The notes: generated from the sequence alone by a model not told the origin. A stretch of 64,000 nucleotides of DNA from Microbacterium terrae (GCF_017831975.1 NZ_JAFDSS010000001.1:1240001-1304000), one strand, 5' to 3'. Shown: positions 8,846 through 17,509, counted from the first letter of the stretch. A program made the numbers and translations.

Positions 8846-9757
8846 ATGCAGTTCCACGCGGCATCCGACGCCTTCCTGACGCACCTCGCGCAGGTACGTC
8901 GGCTCTCCCCGGCGACGGTGCGGGCATATCGCTCCGATCTCGCCGACCTCGAGCGCTCGGCCTGTCGCCCGAGTGTCGCCGACGTCGATCTCGAAGACCT
9001 CCGGCAGTGGCTCTGGGTGGCGACGCAGCGCGGCGACGCGCGCTCCACGATCGCGCGCCGCACGGCTGCCGCCCGATCGTTCTTCTCCTGGGCGCTGGAT
9101 GCCGGGGTGATCCCCACCGACCCGAGTCTGCGGCTCGTCGCGCCCAAGCGCGGGCGGACGCTGCCCCAGGTCGCGACCGCGACCGGGATGGCGGAGGTGC
9201 TCGATGGTGCAGCGGCGGCCGCGCGTGACGGCGACCCGGTGGCGCTCCGCGACCACGCCATGCTCGAGCTGCTCTACGGCGCTGCGATCCGTGTCTCCGA
9301 GCTGTGCGGCCTCGACGTCGACGACGTCGACCGCGGGCGGCGGACCGCGCGCGTCATCGGCAAGGGGTCGAAGGAACGCGTCGTTCCGTTCGGCGCGCCG
9401 GCCGGCACCGCGCTCGAGGCGTACCTCGTGCGCGGTCGCTCCGCACTGGCGGCGCGGTCGGGAGCGGAGCTGACTCGCCCCGGGGGTGCGCTGTTCCTCG
9501 GTGTGCGCGGCGCGCGGATCGGGCCCCGTGCGGTGTACGACGTCGTGGCGCGGGTGGTCGGCCCCGAGGTGAAGGCCGCGGTCGGGCCGCATGCGCTTCG
9601 GCATTCCGCAGCGACGCATCTGCTCGACGGCGGCGCCGATCTGCGGGCTGTGCAGGAGATGCTCGGACACGCGAGCCTCGGCACCACGCAGATCTACACG
9701 CACGTCTCCGCGGAGCGCCTCGCGGCGACGTATCGCCTCGCGCACCCGCGCGCCTGA
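8846..9757 (+). CDS. xerC: Tyrosine recombinase XerC
   Basis: Resolves chromosome dimers at dif. The 303 residues have an N-terminal SAM-like core-binding domain (about 1-85) and all six catalytic residues: Arg149 (AIRVSEL), Lys173 (GKGSKERVV), His249 and Arg252 (HALRH), His275 (LGHASL) and Tyr284 (QIYTHV). The size, motifs and its position after dprA, as in Mycobacterium, indicate the housekeeping Xer enzyme; XerC versus XerD rests mainly on synteny. An in-frame GTG one codon upstream is possible. Confidence 0.9.
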   Translation: MQFHAASDAFLTHLAQVRRLSPATVRAYRSDLADLERSACRPSVADVDLEDLRQWLWVATQRGDARSTIARRTAAARSFFSWALDAGVIPTDPSLRLVAPKRGRTLPQVATATGMAEVLDGAAAAARDGDPVALRDHAMLELLYGAAIRVSELCGLDVDDVDRGRRTARVIGKGSKERVVPFGAPAGTALEAYLVRGRSALAARSGAELTRPGGALFLGVRGARIGPRAVYDVVARVVGPEVKAAVGPHALRHSAATHLLDGGADLRAVQEMLGHASLGTTQIYTHVSAERLAATYRLAHPRA

Positions 9758-9806
9758 CCCCCGCGCCCGGTACCCTCGCGCCTGACCTCCGGCGCGCGGG
9801 CGTCAG
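9754..9806. terminator. Imperfect dyad between convergent xerC and M23 genes
   Basis: CTGACCCCCGCGC (9754-9766) pairs with GCGCGGGCGTCAG (9794-9806) with one mismatch. It overlaps the ends of both genes and could act as a bidirectional terminator; no T-run follows. Confidence 0.35.
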
Positions 9807-10447
9807 CAGCAGGGGAGCAGCACGGCGCGGGGGACTCCGCCGAGCAGCAGCAGAGGATTCACGTACTCGCCGTGCAGCCGCACGCCGAAGTGCAGGTCTC
9901 CGTTCGCGGCATGCCCGCCGCGCGTCAGCGTGCCGACGGGAGCACCAGCGCCGATCGAGGCACCGACGCCCACCGATGCGTCGATCGGCTCCAGGGTCGA
10001 CACCCACCCGTCGCCGTGATCGATCGTCAGCACGCCTCTGCCCGCCACGGATCCCGCGAACGCGACGACTCCTGCAGCAGGCGCCCGTACGGACTCGTCA
10101 GCCGTCGGCCGGAGGTCGATGCCGCGATGCCCCGGCCCATAGGCGTGAGGCGGGGCGACGAACGGCGCACTCACGCGCGCTCCGTGCAGCGGCCACGTCC
10201 AGGAAGGCTGGGCGGAGTCATCAGCATCCGCCAGGGCGGCGACCGGCTCGGCGGTCTCGGGCGCGTACATACGACCCGGCTGTGCTTCTGCCGCGGCTGA
10301 ACCGCGCGCCACGGCAGCATCCTCGGAGATGGCGATCGCCGAGACGAGGATCATCGCCACCAGGGCGCCGGCCCGCAGCGCGACCACGGGCGCATGCTCA
10401 CGATGGGGCGAGCGACGACGGCGGAGGGCGGCGCCGATGAAGGTCAT
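9803..10447 (-). CDS. Exported M23/LytM-fold protein with incomplete active site
   Basis: A 214-residue protein with a basic N-terminus, one hydrophobic anchor at about 20-41, an Ala/Glu-rich linker and a C-terminal LytM (M23) domain. The metal ligands His107 and Asp111 (HRGIDL) and His186 (LHFG) are kept. The first His of the usual H-x-H is Asp184 (GDLHFG), and the TyrHis-Leu segment is VSTLEPI, so the canonical catalytic His residues are lacking. Hydrolytic activity is doubtful; a scaffold or activator role at the cell wall is plausible. The start at 10447 follows AGGGTGAG. Mycobacterium has an M23-like gene (Rv2891) at this position. Confidence 0.82.
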   Translation of the reverse strand: MTFIGAALRRRRSPHREHAPVVALRAGALVAMILVSAIAISEDAAVARGSAAAEAQPGRMYAPETAEPVAALADADDSAQPSWTWPLHGARVSAPFVAPPHAYGPGHRGIDLRPTADESVRAPAAGVVAFAGSVAGRGVLTIDHGDGWVSTLEPIDASVGVGASIGAGAPVGTLTRGGHAANGDLHFGVRLHGEYVNPLLLLGGVPRAVLLPCC

Positions 10448-10754
10448 CTGCTCACCCTGGAGGCGTGCCCTCGCATCCGGGGTGCAGCCGCATGTGGACT
10501 GTGGACACCGGGCGCGCACGGACAGCGGGGGAGGAGCCTCCTCCTGCTACACTGGAACCCGCATCCTGCTCGTCAGGATGACTCCGCGTGCCCAGAGCGC
10601 GTCGTCGGTTCACCGTGACGCGCGGCATCCACACCCAACGGTCCTTCCTCGATTCAGAGGCGGGCGGGAGTGCGCCGGGCACCAGGCTCGTCGGCAGATG
10701 TCCGACGCGAAACAACCGCAACAGGCGCGAACGCGCCGGATTAGGAGAACGGCC
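10448..10754 (+). promoter_or_regulatory. rpsB promoter and structured 5' leader
   Basis: A 307-bp gene-free stretch. TACACT (10548-10553) is the likely -10, giving a leader of about 195 bases. Three clean hairpins lie in it: CATCCTG/CAGGATG (10562-10580, 5-base loop), CGTCGG/CCGACG (10689-10707, 7-base loop) and GGCGCG/CGCGCC (10724-10737, 2-base loop). The last ends six bases before the AGGAG Shine-Dalgarno, so it could control access of ribosomes to the S2 start. Confidence 0.5.
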
Positions 10755-11663
10755 ATGGCCGTCGTCACCATTCGCCAGCTGCTCGACAGCGGCGTCCACT
10801 TCGGACACCAGACCCGCCGGTGGAACCCGAAGGTCAAGCGCTTCATCCTCACGGAGCGCAGCGGCATCCACATCATCGACCTCCAGCAGTCGCTGTCGTA
10901 CATCGACAAGGCGTACGAGTTCGTCAAGGAGACCGTCGCCCACGGCGGCACCGTCCTCTTCGTCGGCACCAAGAAGCAGGCGCAGGAGATCATCGCCGAG
11001 CAGGCGACCCGCGTGGGCCAGCCCTACGTGAACCAGCGCTGGCTGGGTGGTCTGCTGACCAACTTCTCGACCGTCTCCAAGCGCCTCGCGCGCATGAAGG
11101 AGCTCGAGGAGCTCAACTTCGAGGACCCCGCGGCGAGCGGCTTCACCAAGAAGGAGCTCCTGCTCAAGAAGCGCGAGCTCGACAAGCTGCACAAGTCGCT
11201 CGGCGGCATCCGCAACCTCCAGAAGACGCCGTCGGCGATCTGGATCGTCGACGCCAAGCGCGAGCACCTCGCGGTCGATGAGGCCACCAAGCTCGGCATC
11301 CCGGTGATCGGCATCCTCGACACCAACGCCGACCCCGACGAGTTCCAGTACCCGATCCCCGGCAACGACGACGCGATCCGCTCGGTGAGCCTGCTCACGC
11401 GCATCATCGCCGACGCCGCGGCCGAGGGCCTCATCCAGCGTCACCAGCCCAGCGAAGAGGCCGCAGACGCCGAGCCGCTCGCCGACTGGGAGCGCGAGCT
11501 GCTCGAGCAGCCCGCCGAGGTCGTCGAGGCGCCCGTCGCCGAGGCCGAGGTCGTCGAGGCCGCTGAGGTCGTCGAGGCTCCGGCAGCCGAGGCCGAGGCC
11601 GTCGAGGCACCCGCAGCCGAGGCTGAGGTCGTCGAGGCCGACGCTGCCGCGACCGACAAGTAA
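10755..11663 (+). CDS. rpsB: 30S ribosomal protein S2 with acidic Ala/Glu/Val repeat tail
   Basis: Structural protein of the 30S subunit. Residues 1-about 230 are a standard S2 ([61 protein letters not shown] segment with N-A in place of T). The last 50 residues form a degenerate acidic repeat built from [10 protein letters not shown] units, beyond the end of compact S2 proteins. AGGAG precedes the ATG at 10755. tsf follows after 113 bases, the classical rpsB-tsf pair. Confidence 0.96.
   Translation: MAVVTIRQLLDSGVHFGHQTRRWNPKVKRFILTERSGIHIIDLQQSLSYIDKAYEFVKETVAHGGTVLFVGTKKQAQEIIAEQATRVGQPYVNQRWLGGLLTNFSTVSKRLARMKELEELNFEDPAASGFTKKELLLKKRELDKLHKSLGGIRNLQKTPSAIWIVDAKREHLAVDEATKLGIPVIGILDTNADPDEFQYPIPGNDDAIRSVSLLTRIIADAAAEGLIQRHQPSEEAADAEPLADWERELLEQPAEVVEAPVAEAEVVEAAEVVEAPAAEAEAVEAPAAEAEVVEADAAATDK
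11515..11650 (+). repeat. Degenerate in-frame repeat encoding the S2 acidic tail
   Basis: Iterated GAGGTCGTCGAGGC-like and GCAGCCGAGGC-like units encode EVVEAP and AAEAE blocks in the last 50 codons of rpsB. Purine/pyrimidine balance and the reading frame are kept throughout. Confidence 0.7.
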
Positions 11664-11776
11664 GTCGATCCGCTTCATATGAACTCCGTCGCGGCGGGGT
11701 CGTGCTGAGCCGCCAGGCCCGCACGATCCCGCCGCGTCATCCACGAGAACTCACAGAACCAAGGAGCCGCCACACC

Positions 11777-12604
11777 ATGGCAAACTTCACGATCGCCGAC
11801 ATCAAGGCCCTGCGCGAGCAGCTGGGCACCGGCATGGTCGACACCAAGAAGGCGCTCGAGGAGGCCGACGGCGACCTCGAGAAGGCCGTCGAGATCCTGC
11901 GTCTCAAGGGTGCGAAGGGCAACGCCAAGCGCGCCGACCGCTCGACCAGCGAGGGCCTCGTCGCCGCCAAGGAGCTCGATGGCAAGGTGACCATCATCGA
12001 GCTCAACAGCGAGACCGACTTCGTCGCGAAGAACGAGCGCTTCATCGCCCTGGCCGACAGCGTCCTCGACGCCGCCGCAGCAGCCGGTGCCGACTCGGCC
12101 GAGGCCGCACTCGCCGCCCCCGCCGGCTCGCAGACCGTCGCCGAGCTCATCTCGGACGAGGCCGCGATCATCGGCGAGAAGGTCGAGCTCCGCCGGGTCA
12201 GCACGCTGGCGGGCGACAACTTCGAGATCTACCTGCACAAGACGAGCAAGGACCTTCCCCCGCAGGTCGGCGTGGTCCTCGCCTACAGCGGTGACGACGC
12301 CGAGACCGCTCGCAGCCTCGCGCAGCACATCTCGTTCGCGAACCCGTCGTTCCTCAGCCGCGACGAGGTCCCCGAGGCCGACGTCGAGAAGGAGCGCGAG
12401 ATCGTCACCGAGATCTCGCGTAACGAGGGCAAGCCCGAGGCCGCCCTGCCGAAGATCGTCGAGGGTCGCGTCAACGCGTTCTTCAAGCAGGTCGCACTGC
12501 TCGACCAGGACTACGCGAAGGACAACAAGCTGTCCGTCGCGAAGGTCGCGCAGGACGCGGGTCTGACCCTCACGGGCTTCGCCCGCTTCAAGGTCGGCGC
12601 GTAA
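11777..12604 (+). CDS. tsf: Elongation factor Ts
   Basis: Guanine-nucleotide exchange factor for EF-Tu. 275 residues; the N-terminal UBA domain and the TDFVAKNE-type exchange motif (ELNSETDFVAKNERF) are intact. AAGGAG sits 12 bases before the ATG at 11777. Second gene of the rpsB-tsf unit, closed by a strong terminator. Confidence 0.97.
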   Translation: MANFTIADIKALREQLGTGMVDTKKALEEADGDLEKAVEILRLKGAKGNAKRADRSTSEGLVAAKELDGKVTIIELNSETDFVAKNERFIALADSVLDAAAAAGADSAEAALAAPAGSQTVAELISDEAAIIGEKVELRRVSTLAGDNFEIYLHKTSKDLPPQVGVVLAYSGDDAETARSLAQHISFANPSFLSRDEVPEADVEKEREIVTEISRNEGKPEAALPKIVEGRVNAFFKQVALLDQDYAKDNKLSVAKVAQDAGLTLTGFARFKVGA

Positions 12605-12612
12605 CACGTGCG

Positions 12613-12648
12613 AAGGCCCGCACCGGATCGCTCCGGTGCGGGCCTTTT
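12613..12648 (+). terminator. Rho-independent terminator after tsf
   Basis: A perfect 15-bp stem (AAGGCCCGCACCGGA / complement) with a TCGC tetraloop, followed by TT; begins eight bases after the tsf stop. Confidence 0.88.
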
Positions 12649-12676
12649 CCATGCCCGGTTCCCAGGCCCGGTTCGA

Positions 12677-12682
12677 TAGGTT
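12677..12682 (+). promoter_or_regulatory. -10 box (TAGGTT) of pyrH
   Basis: Lies 21 bases before the GTG, leaving a short leader that includes the GAGAGGA Shine-Dalgarno. Confidence 0.4.
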
Positions 12683-12703
12683 TGCCCCAACGAGAGGATC
12701 GTC

Positions 12704-13423
12704 GTGATCAGTGAGACCACCGGACGCCGCCGCGTCCTTCTGAAGCTTTCGGGTGAGGCGTTCGGGGGAGGCCAGCTCGGCGTCAACCCGGATGTGGTCG
12801 GCCAGATCGCCCGAGAGATCGCCGAAGCGGTCGACCGGGTCGAGATCGCCGTCGTCGTCGGCGGGGGCAACTTCTTCCGCGGTGCCGAACTCAGTCAGCG
12901 CGGCATGGACCGCGGACGTGCGGACTACATGGGCATGCTCGGCACGGTCATGAACGCGCTCGCCCTGCAGGACTTCCTCGAGCAGGCGGGCGCGGCGACG
13001 CGCGTGCAGTCCGCGATCGCGATGACGCAGGTCGCGGAGCCGTACATCCCCCGCCGCGCAGAGCGGCACATGGAGAAGGGCCGCGTCGTCATCTTCGGCG
13101 CCGGCGCGGGTCTGCCGTACTTCTCCACCGACACCGTCGCAGCCCAGCGCGCGCTCGAGATCGACGCGCAGGAGGTGCTCGTCGCGAAGAACGGTGTCGA
13201 CGGCGTGTACACGGCAGATCCCAAGAAGGATGCGACCGCGACGAAGATCGACCGCATCACGTACATCGACGCGCTGCAGCGCGGCCTGAAGGTCGTCGAC
13301 TCGACGGCGTTCAGCCTGTGCATGGACAACAAGATGGATATGCGGGTGTTCGGCATGGAGCCGGCCGGCAATGTGACGCGTGCGCTTCTCGGCGAGCCCA
13401 TCGGCACGCTGGTCACGGCCTGA
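12704..13423 (+). CDS. pyrH: Uridylate kinase
   Basis: Phosphorylates UMP to UDP; hexameric bacterial UMP kinase of the amino-acid-kinase fold. 239 residues with [57 protein letters not shown] and [14 protein letters not shown] at 12704 follows GAGAGGATC. pyrH-frr-cdsA is a conserved order. Confidence 0.96.
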   Translation: MISETTGRRRVLLKLSGEAFGGGQLGVNPDVVGQIAREIAEAVDRVEIAVVVGGGNFFRGAELSQRGMDRGRADYMGMLGTVMNALALQDFLEQAGAATRVQSAIAMTQVAEPYIPRRAERHMEKGRVVIFGAGAGLPYFSTDTVAAQRALEIDAQEVLVAKNGVDGVYTADPKKDATATKIDRITYIDALQRGLKVVDSTAFSLCMDNKMDMRVFGMEPAGNVTRALLGEPIGTLVTA

Positions 13424-13437
13424 CGCCGCCGCCTGAG

Positions 13438-13443
13438 TAGACT
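13438..13443 (+). promoter_or_regulatory. -10 box (TAGACT) before frr
   Basis: Fifteen bases after the pyrH stop and 31 before the frr GTG, so frr probably has its own promoter in addition to read-through. Confidence 0.4.
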
Positions 13444-13474
13444 TGACGAAGCCCCAAACACCCAAGGAGACACT

Positions 13475-14029
13475 GTGATCGCGGACGTCTTGGCCGAATC
13501 CGGAGCGCGCATGGATCGCGCCGTCGAGGCCGCGAAGGAGGACTTCTCCACCGTGCGCACCGGGCGTGCGAACCCGCAGCTGTTCCAGAAGGTGCTGGTC
13601 GACTACTACGGCAGCCCCACTCCGCTGGCGCAGCTCGCGTCGATCAACAGCCCCGAGGCGCGCACCCTCATCGTGACGCCATACGACAAGTCGGCGCTCA
13701 AGGCGATCGAGCAGGCCATCCGCGATGTGCCGAACCTCGGTGTCAACCCGACAAACGACGGCAACATCGTCCGCGTGACGATGCCCGAGCTCACCGAAGA
13801 GCGCCGCAAGGAGTACGTCAAGCTGGTCCGCTCCAAGGGCGAGGACGCGAAGGTGCACGTCCGCGGCATCCGCCGCAAGTCCAAGGACGAGCTGGATGCG
13901 CTCAAGAGCGAGATCGGCGAGGATGAGCTCGCCCGTGCCGAGAAGGAGCTCGACGCACTCACGCGCGCGCACGTCGACGAGATCGACGAGGCGCTCAAGC
14001 GCAAAGAGGCGGAGCTTCTCGAAGTCTGA
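13475..14029 (+). CDS. frr: Ribosome recycling factor
   Basis: Splits post-termination ribosomes together with EF-G. 184 residues; the three-helix-bundle core is clear ([65 protein letters not shown]). GTG at 13475 is preceded by AAGGAGA at suitable spacing. cdsA starts ten bases after the stop. Confidence 0.97.
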   Translation: MIADVLAESGARMDRAVEAAKEDFSTVRTGRANPQLFQKVLVDYYGSPTPLAQLASINSPEARTLIVTPYDKSALKAIEQAIRDVPNLGVNPTNDGNIVRVTMPELTEERRKEYVKLVRSKGEDAKVHVRGIRRKSKDELDALKSEIGEDELARAEKELDALTRAHVDEIDEALKRKEAELLEV

Positions 14030-14038
14030 GGAACTGAC

Positions 14039-15115
14039 ATGACGGATGCTTCCGGGGAGGCGCCCGAGAGCGGCGGCTCCGCGGAGTCGCCGCCCGTCGG
14101 CGACAGTACGGCGGTGCGGCCGGGATCCGGCGACGGACGCCACGGCGCCCGACACCATCTCGACGGCACGGAATCGACCGGGAGCCTGCAGGAGCACGTC
14201 CGGGCGGCGCGGACCGAGTTCGAGTCGCATGTCGCGAGTGCGCGTGCCGAGTTCGAAGAGGCAAACGAGCGGATCAAGGCGCGCACCGGCCGCGATCTGA
14301 TCGTCGCGACACTCATCGGACTGGTGATCGGCGGGGTGCTCCTCGCGTCGCTCGTGTTCGTGAAGTGGACGTTCATCGTCTTCGCCCTCGCGGCGGCGAT
14401 CCTGGGCATCTTCGAGTTCTCCCGTGCGCTGACCGGCGCCGGGCGCCGCGTCGACGTCGTGCCGCACATCATCGCGGCAGTCGCACTGATCCTGACCGCG
14501 TACTACCTCGACCCGTGGCTCCACTGGGTGGGCGTCTTCGTCGCGGTGGCGTTCGTCATCGTCTGGCGGCTCGTCGCGCAGATGGCGGCCCACGACGGTC
14601 GCCGGTACGCGGATGTGCTCGGTGACACGGTCATCGCGGCCTTCCTGCAGCTCTACGTCGCGTTCCTCGCCAGCCTGTGCGTCGTGCTCCTGCGTCAGGA
14701 GGACGGCCAGTGGTGGGTGCTGGCGTTCATCGCCGTCGCGGTCTCGGTCGACACCGGCGCGTACGCCGCGGGGATCTCGTTCGGCCGGCATCCGATGGCG
14801 CCCAAGATCAGCCCGAACAAGACCTGGGAGGGCTTCGCCGGCGCTGCCGTCGCGGCAGTGCTCGCGGGTGTGCTGCTCGGCCTGTTCATGCTCGGCCTCA
14901 CCTGGTGGATGGGCGCGATCTTCGGCCTGTGCGTGCTGGCGACTGCCACCGCGGGCGATCTCGGCGAGTCGATGATCAAGCGCGACCTCGGCATCAAGGA
15001 CATGAGCTCCTGGCTGCCGGGGCACGGCGGCGTGCTGGACCGTCTCGACTCCATTCTTCCGTCCTCCATGGCGGCGCTTGCCCTCTACTACTTCTTCACC
15101 CCCCTGGTGGCATGA
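14039..15115 (+). CDS. cdsA: Phosphatidate cytidylyltransferase with long N-terminal extension
   Basis: Makes CDP-diacylglycerol from phosphatidate and CTP, the branch point of phospholipid synthesis. Several membrane helices from residue about 85 onward and the C-terminal signature GDLGESMIKRDLGIKD...PGHGGVLDRLDS are intact. The first 80 residues are an extra soluble part: a Gly/Ser/Pro/acid stretch and then a charged helix (EFESHVASARAEFEEANERIKAR) likely to form a coiled coil. Total 358 residues against roughly 270-300 in compact relatives. Its stop overlaps the next start. Confidence 0.92.
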   Translation: MTDASGEAPESGGSAESPPVGDSTAVRPGSGDGRHGARHHLDGTESTGSLQEHVRAARTEFESHVASARAEFEEANERIKARTGRDLIVATLIGLVIGGVLLASLVFVKWTFIVFALAAAILGIFEFSRALTGAGRRVDVVPHIIAAVALILTAYYLDPWLHWVGVFVAVAFVIVWRLVAQMAAHDGRRYADVLGDTVIAAFLQLYVAFLASLCVVLLRQEDGQWWVLAFIAVAVSVDTGAYAAGISFGRHPMAPKISPNKTWEGFAGAAVAAVLAGVLLGLFMLGLTWWMGAIFGLCVLATATAGDLGESMIKRDLGIKDMSSWLPGHGGVLDRLDSILPSSMAALALYYFFTPLVA

Positions 15116-15675
15116 TGACGATGACCGAACCGGCTCCCGCCGGCTTCCCCGATGTCCACGGACGCGCGAAGGGCTACGCCAAGCGCCCCGTCGACGAGTT
15201 CCTGGCGCGCGCCCGCGATGCCTTCGAGGTCGGCGGCGAGCCGATGAGCGCGGGCGACGTGCGCTCCGTCGCATTCCCGCTCGTGCGCGGAGGCTACTCG
15301 ATCGCCGCGGTCGACGCCGCACTCGGCCGCATCGAGGATGCCTTCGCCGCCCGTGAGCGCGAGAGCGCGATGTCTGCCCTCGGTGCCCGCGCCTGGGTCG
15401 GACAGGCCCGCGAGACTGCCCAGGTGCTGCTCGACCGCCTGTCGCGCCCTGCGAAGGAGCGCTTCGACCGTGTCGGGGTCCTCCGGTACGGCTATCGGGT
15501 CGCCGAGGTCGACCTCGTCGCCGACAAGCTCGCCGCCTATCTTGCGACGGGGGAGGAGATCACTGTCGACCAGGTGCGGTCTGTGGCCTTCCGCATGGAG
15601 CGTCGTGGCTACCGCGAGTCGCAGGTCGACGCCGTCCTCGACGCCCTCGTCGAGGTCATGCTCGCCGTCCGCTGA
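15112..15675 (+). CDS. DivIVA-domain repeat protein
   Basis: A 187-residue soluble protein with two copies of a DivIVA-like module: about residues 17-75 (GYAKRPVDEFLARARDAF ... VRSVAFPLVRGGYSIAAVDAALGRI) and 116-178 (YGYRVAEVDLVADKLAAYL ... VRSVAFRMERRGYRESQVDAVLDAL). VRSVAF and GY..xxVDA recur in both copies, pointing to internal duplication. DivIVA modules bind curved membrane or polar growth sites in Actinobacteria. The first ATG overlaps the cdsA stop (ATGA); ATGs at 15115 and 15121 are alternatives. Confidence 0.82.
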   Translation: MMTMTEPAPAGFPDVHGRAKGYAKRPVDEFLARARDAFEVGGEPMSAGDVRSVAFPLVRGGYSIAAVDAALGRIEDAFAARERESAMSALGARAWVGQARETAQVLLDRLSRPAKERFDRVGVLRYGYRVAEVDLVADKLAAYLATGEEITVDQVRSVAFRMERRGYRESQVDAVLDALVEVMLAVR

Positions 15676-15749
15676 CGTGGTCGCGGTGACCTCCACCCAT
15701 GTGCGGCGTGCGGCGGCGCGGCCCGATGGCCAGCCGCCCTCGCCGCAGG

Positions 15750-15755
15750 TACAAT
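15750..15755 (+). promoter_or_regulatory. -10 box (TACAAT) before the Apf-like gene
   Basis: A perfect consensus-like TACAAT. The first GTG (15757) begins two bases later, whereas the second in-frame GTG (15766) is ten bases away, near the expected transcription start. Confidence 0.5.
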
Positions 15756-15756
15756 C

Positions 15757-16485
15757 GTGCTCACTGTGACTTCCGGAACCGAGCTGACCCCCACGCGCCG
15801 CTCCCGTCGTGAAGCCCTGACGACGACTCCCGCACCGGCACGCCGACCCGCCGCCGCACCTGCGGCCCGCTGGTCGCGTCGGCGTGGAGTGACAGGTGTG
15901 TTCGCGGCATTCGCCGTCGTCGGCTTCGCAGCGGCGTACATCGGACCGGCGGGCGTCACCTTCGCCGAGGCGAACGCGCAGGAGCCCGCAGTGACGCTGT
16001 ACGCCAGCTCCGTGGGCGATGCGCAGACGCGCGCGGCCGACCTCGATGCCGAGCCCGCCGAGGCGGAGGGCTTCGACCGCGGCGGCTACTCCGTGCACGT
16101 CGAGGAGCCCGAGCCCGTCGTCGTGGCAGAGCCGGCGTCGAGCTCCTCCTCGGCATGGAGTCCGCCCTTCGTGAACCCCGACCCCGGATCGGCGCAGGCC
16201 GTCGCCTACGACATGGTGAAGGCGCGGGGCTGGGGCGACGGCGAGTTCGCCTGCCTCGTGGCGCTGTGGAACAAGGAATCGGGCTGGCGCGTGAACGCGT
16301 ACAACGCGGGAAGCGGGGCGTACGGCATCCCGCAGGCGCTCCCGGGGAGCAAGATGGCCAGCGCGGGCGCCGACTGGGAGACCAACGCCGGCACGCAGAT
16401 CTCGTGGGGCCTCGGCTACATCGGCGGACGCTACGGCACGCCGTGCGGCGCGTGGGGCCACTCGCAGAGCGTCGGCTGGTACTGA
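15757..16485 (+). CDS. Exported aggregation-promoting-factor/lysozyme-like protein
   Basis: Likely cell-wall protein. After a basic, Ala/Pro-rich N-terminus (to about residue 45) comes a signal-type hydrophobic segment (GVFAAFAVVGFAAAYIGP), an acidic linker, and a C-terminal domain of about 90 residues (ACLVALWNKESGWRVNAYN...GAYGIPQALPGSKMASAG) resembling the lysozyme/transglycosylase-like domain of Apf proteins, with Glu in KESGW as the probable catalytic acid. Longest start is GTG 15757; because TACAAT ends at 15755, the GTG at 15766 is the more likely start (239 residues). Confidence 0.8.
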   Translation: MLTVTSGTELTPTRRSRREALTTTPAPARRPAAAPAARWSRRRGVTGVFAAFAVVGFAAAYIGPAGVTFAEANAQEPAVTLYASSVGDAQTRAADLDAEPAEAEGFDRGGYSVHVEEPEPVVVAEPASSSSSAWSPPFVNPDPGSAQAVAYDMVKARGWGDGEFACLVALWNKESGWRVNAYNAGSGAYGIPQALPGSKMASAGADWETNAGTQISWGLGYIGGRYGTPCGAWGHSQSVGWY

Positions 16486-16489
16486 GCCC

Positions 16490-16774
16490 ATGCCCCGGTC
16501 GAACCGCCGCCGCCCTCCAGGCGGCGGCGAGGATTCCTTCGAGCGGCTGCTCGCGGGGTGGAAGCGCACCGAGACGCGCCGCGGCGCGGAGTGGACGGTG
16601 CAGCCGGTGTCGGCTGCGCAGGCGCAGAAGGAGTACATCTGCCCCGGGTGCGGGCGCACCGTCGGCATCGGGGTGGCGCACCTCGTCGCCTGGCGTGCGG
16701 ACGGGGTTCTGGGAGACGCGGCGGACCTCGCCGCGCGACGACACTGGCATCAGGCCTGTTGGAGGATCGGCTGA
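16490..16774 (+). CDS. Small Cys/His-rich protein, possible zinc-binding fold
   Basis: A 94-residue protein that I do not recognise by function. A basic N-terminus is followed by CPGCG (Cys51, Cys54), then VAHLVAW (His64) and HWHQACW (His85, His87, Cys90), a layout resembling a treble-clef or HNH-like zinc site. It starts five bases after the previous stop and its own stop is one base before the hydrolase start, so it is co-translated with that gene. Confidence 0.72.
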   Translation: MPRSNRRRPPGGGEDSFERLLAGWKRTETRRGAEWTVQPVSAAQAQKEYICPGCGRTVGIGVAHLVAWRADGVLGDAADLAARRHWHQACWRIG

Positions 16775-16775
16775 C

Positions 16776-17504
16776 ATGGAGATCCGGGGGCCCATCCTGC
16801 TTCCCGCGCGTCGGGAAGACATCGAACTCGAGACGCTCGACGGGCTGACGCTCGTCGGCGAACTCGCGCTGCCGGAGGACCGCGAGCCGGTCGCGACGCT
16901 GGTGACGCTGCATCCGCTTCCCACGGCCGGCGGATTCATGGACTCGCACATCCTGCGCAAGGCCGCAGGCCGGCTTCCCGCCCTCGCCGACCTCGCGGTG
17001 CTCCGGTTCAACACGCGGGGCACGACATCGCCGCGCGGCACCAGCGACGGCGCCTTCGACGGCGGGCGGGCGGAGGCGTTCGACGTCGCGGCGGCCATGG
17101 ACTTCGTGCGCGAGCGCGCGCTCCCGCGTCCGTGGCTCGTGGGCTGGTCGTTCGGCACCGAACTCGCCCTCAAATACGGACGCGACCACGACGTCGAGGG
17201 CGCCGTCCTGCTCTCGCCGCCGCTGCACCGCGCGAGCGACACCGAGGTGGCGGCCTGGGCGGGGGATGACCGGGCGCTGATCGTGCTCATCCCCGAGTTC
17301 GACGACTATCTGCGTCCCGTCGAGGCGGCAGAGCGCTTCGCGGTCGTGCCGGAGGCGACGCTCATCCCGGTCGAAGGCGGAAAGCACCTGTGGGTCGGCG
17401 AGACGCAGACACGGCGGGTGCTCACCGAGATCGTCGCGGCGGTCAACCCCGACGCCCTGCCCCTGCCCACGGAGTGGCGCGGCGGGGCACCCGACACGGA
17501 CTGA
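16776..17504 (+). CDS. Alpha/beta hydrolase (dienelactone-hydrolase-like)
   Basis: A 242-residue cytosolic hydrolase with the elements TLHPLPTAGG, LRFNTRGT, the nucleophile elbow GWSFGTELAL (Ser in GxSxG), a late Asp (IPEFDDYL) and His (GGKHLWVG). The substrate is unknown. ATG at 16776 lies one base after the upstream stop. It converges on the AI-2E-family gene with a five-base gap and no room for a separate terminator. Confidence 0.85.
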   Translation: MEIRGPILLPARREDIELETLDGLTLVGELALPEDREPVATLVTLHPLPTAGGFMDSHILRKAAGRLPALADLAVLRFNTRGTTSPRGTSDGAFDGGRAEAFDVAAAMDFVRERALPRPWLVGWSFGTELALKYGRDHDVEGAVLLSPPLHRASDTEVAAWAGDDRALIVLIPEFDDYLRPVEAAERFAVVPEATLIPVEGGKHLWVGETQTRRVLTEIVAAVNPDALPLPTEWRGGAPDTD

Positions 17505-17509
17505 TCGAC

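Noticed and set aside
8846..9757. Tyrosine recombinase as sign of a prophage or integrative element
   Set aside because: Size, motifs and place after dprA match housekeeping XerC; no phage genes, att repeats or composition shift nearby.
11515..11650. CRISPR-like or satellite repeat
   Set aside because: The repeat is degenerate, in frame and encodes the S2 tail; there are no spacers.
11675..15322. Very long open frame on the minus strand (over 1200 codons)
   Set aside because: Antisense to tsf, pyrH, frr and cdsA, all unmistakable genes. Long empty frames arise from GC-rich third positions; the translation is low-complexity Arg/Asp/Val.
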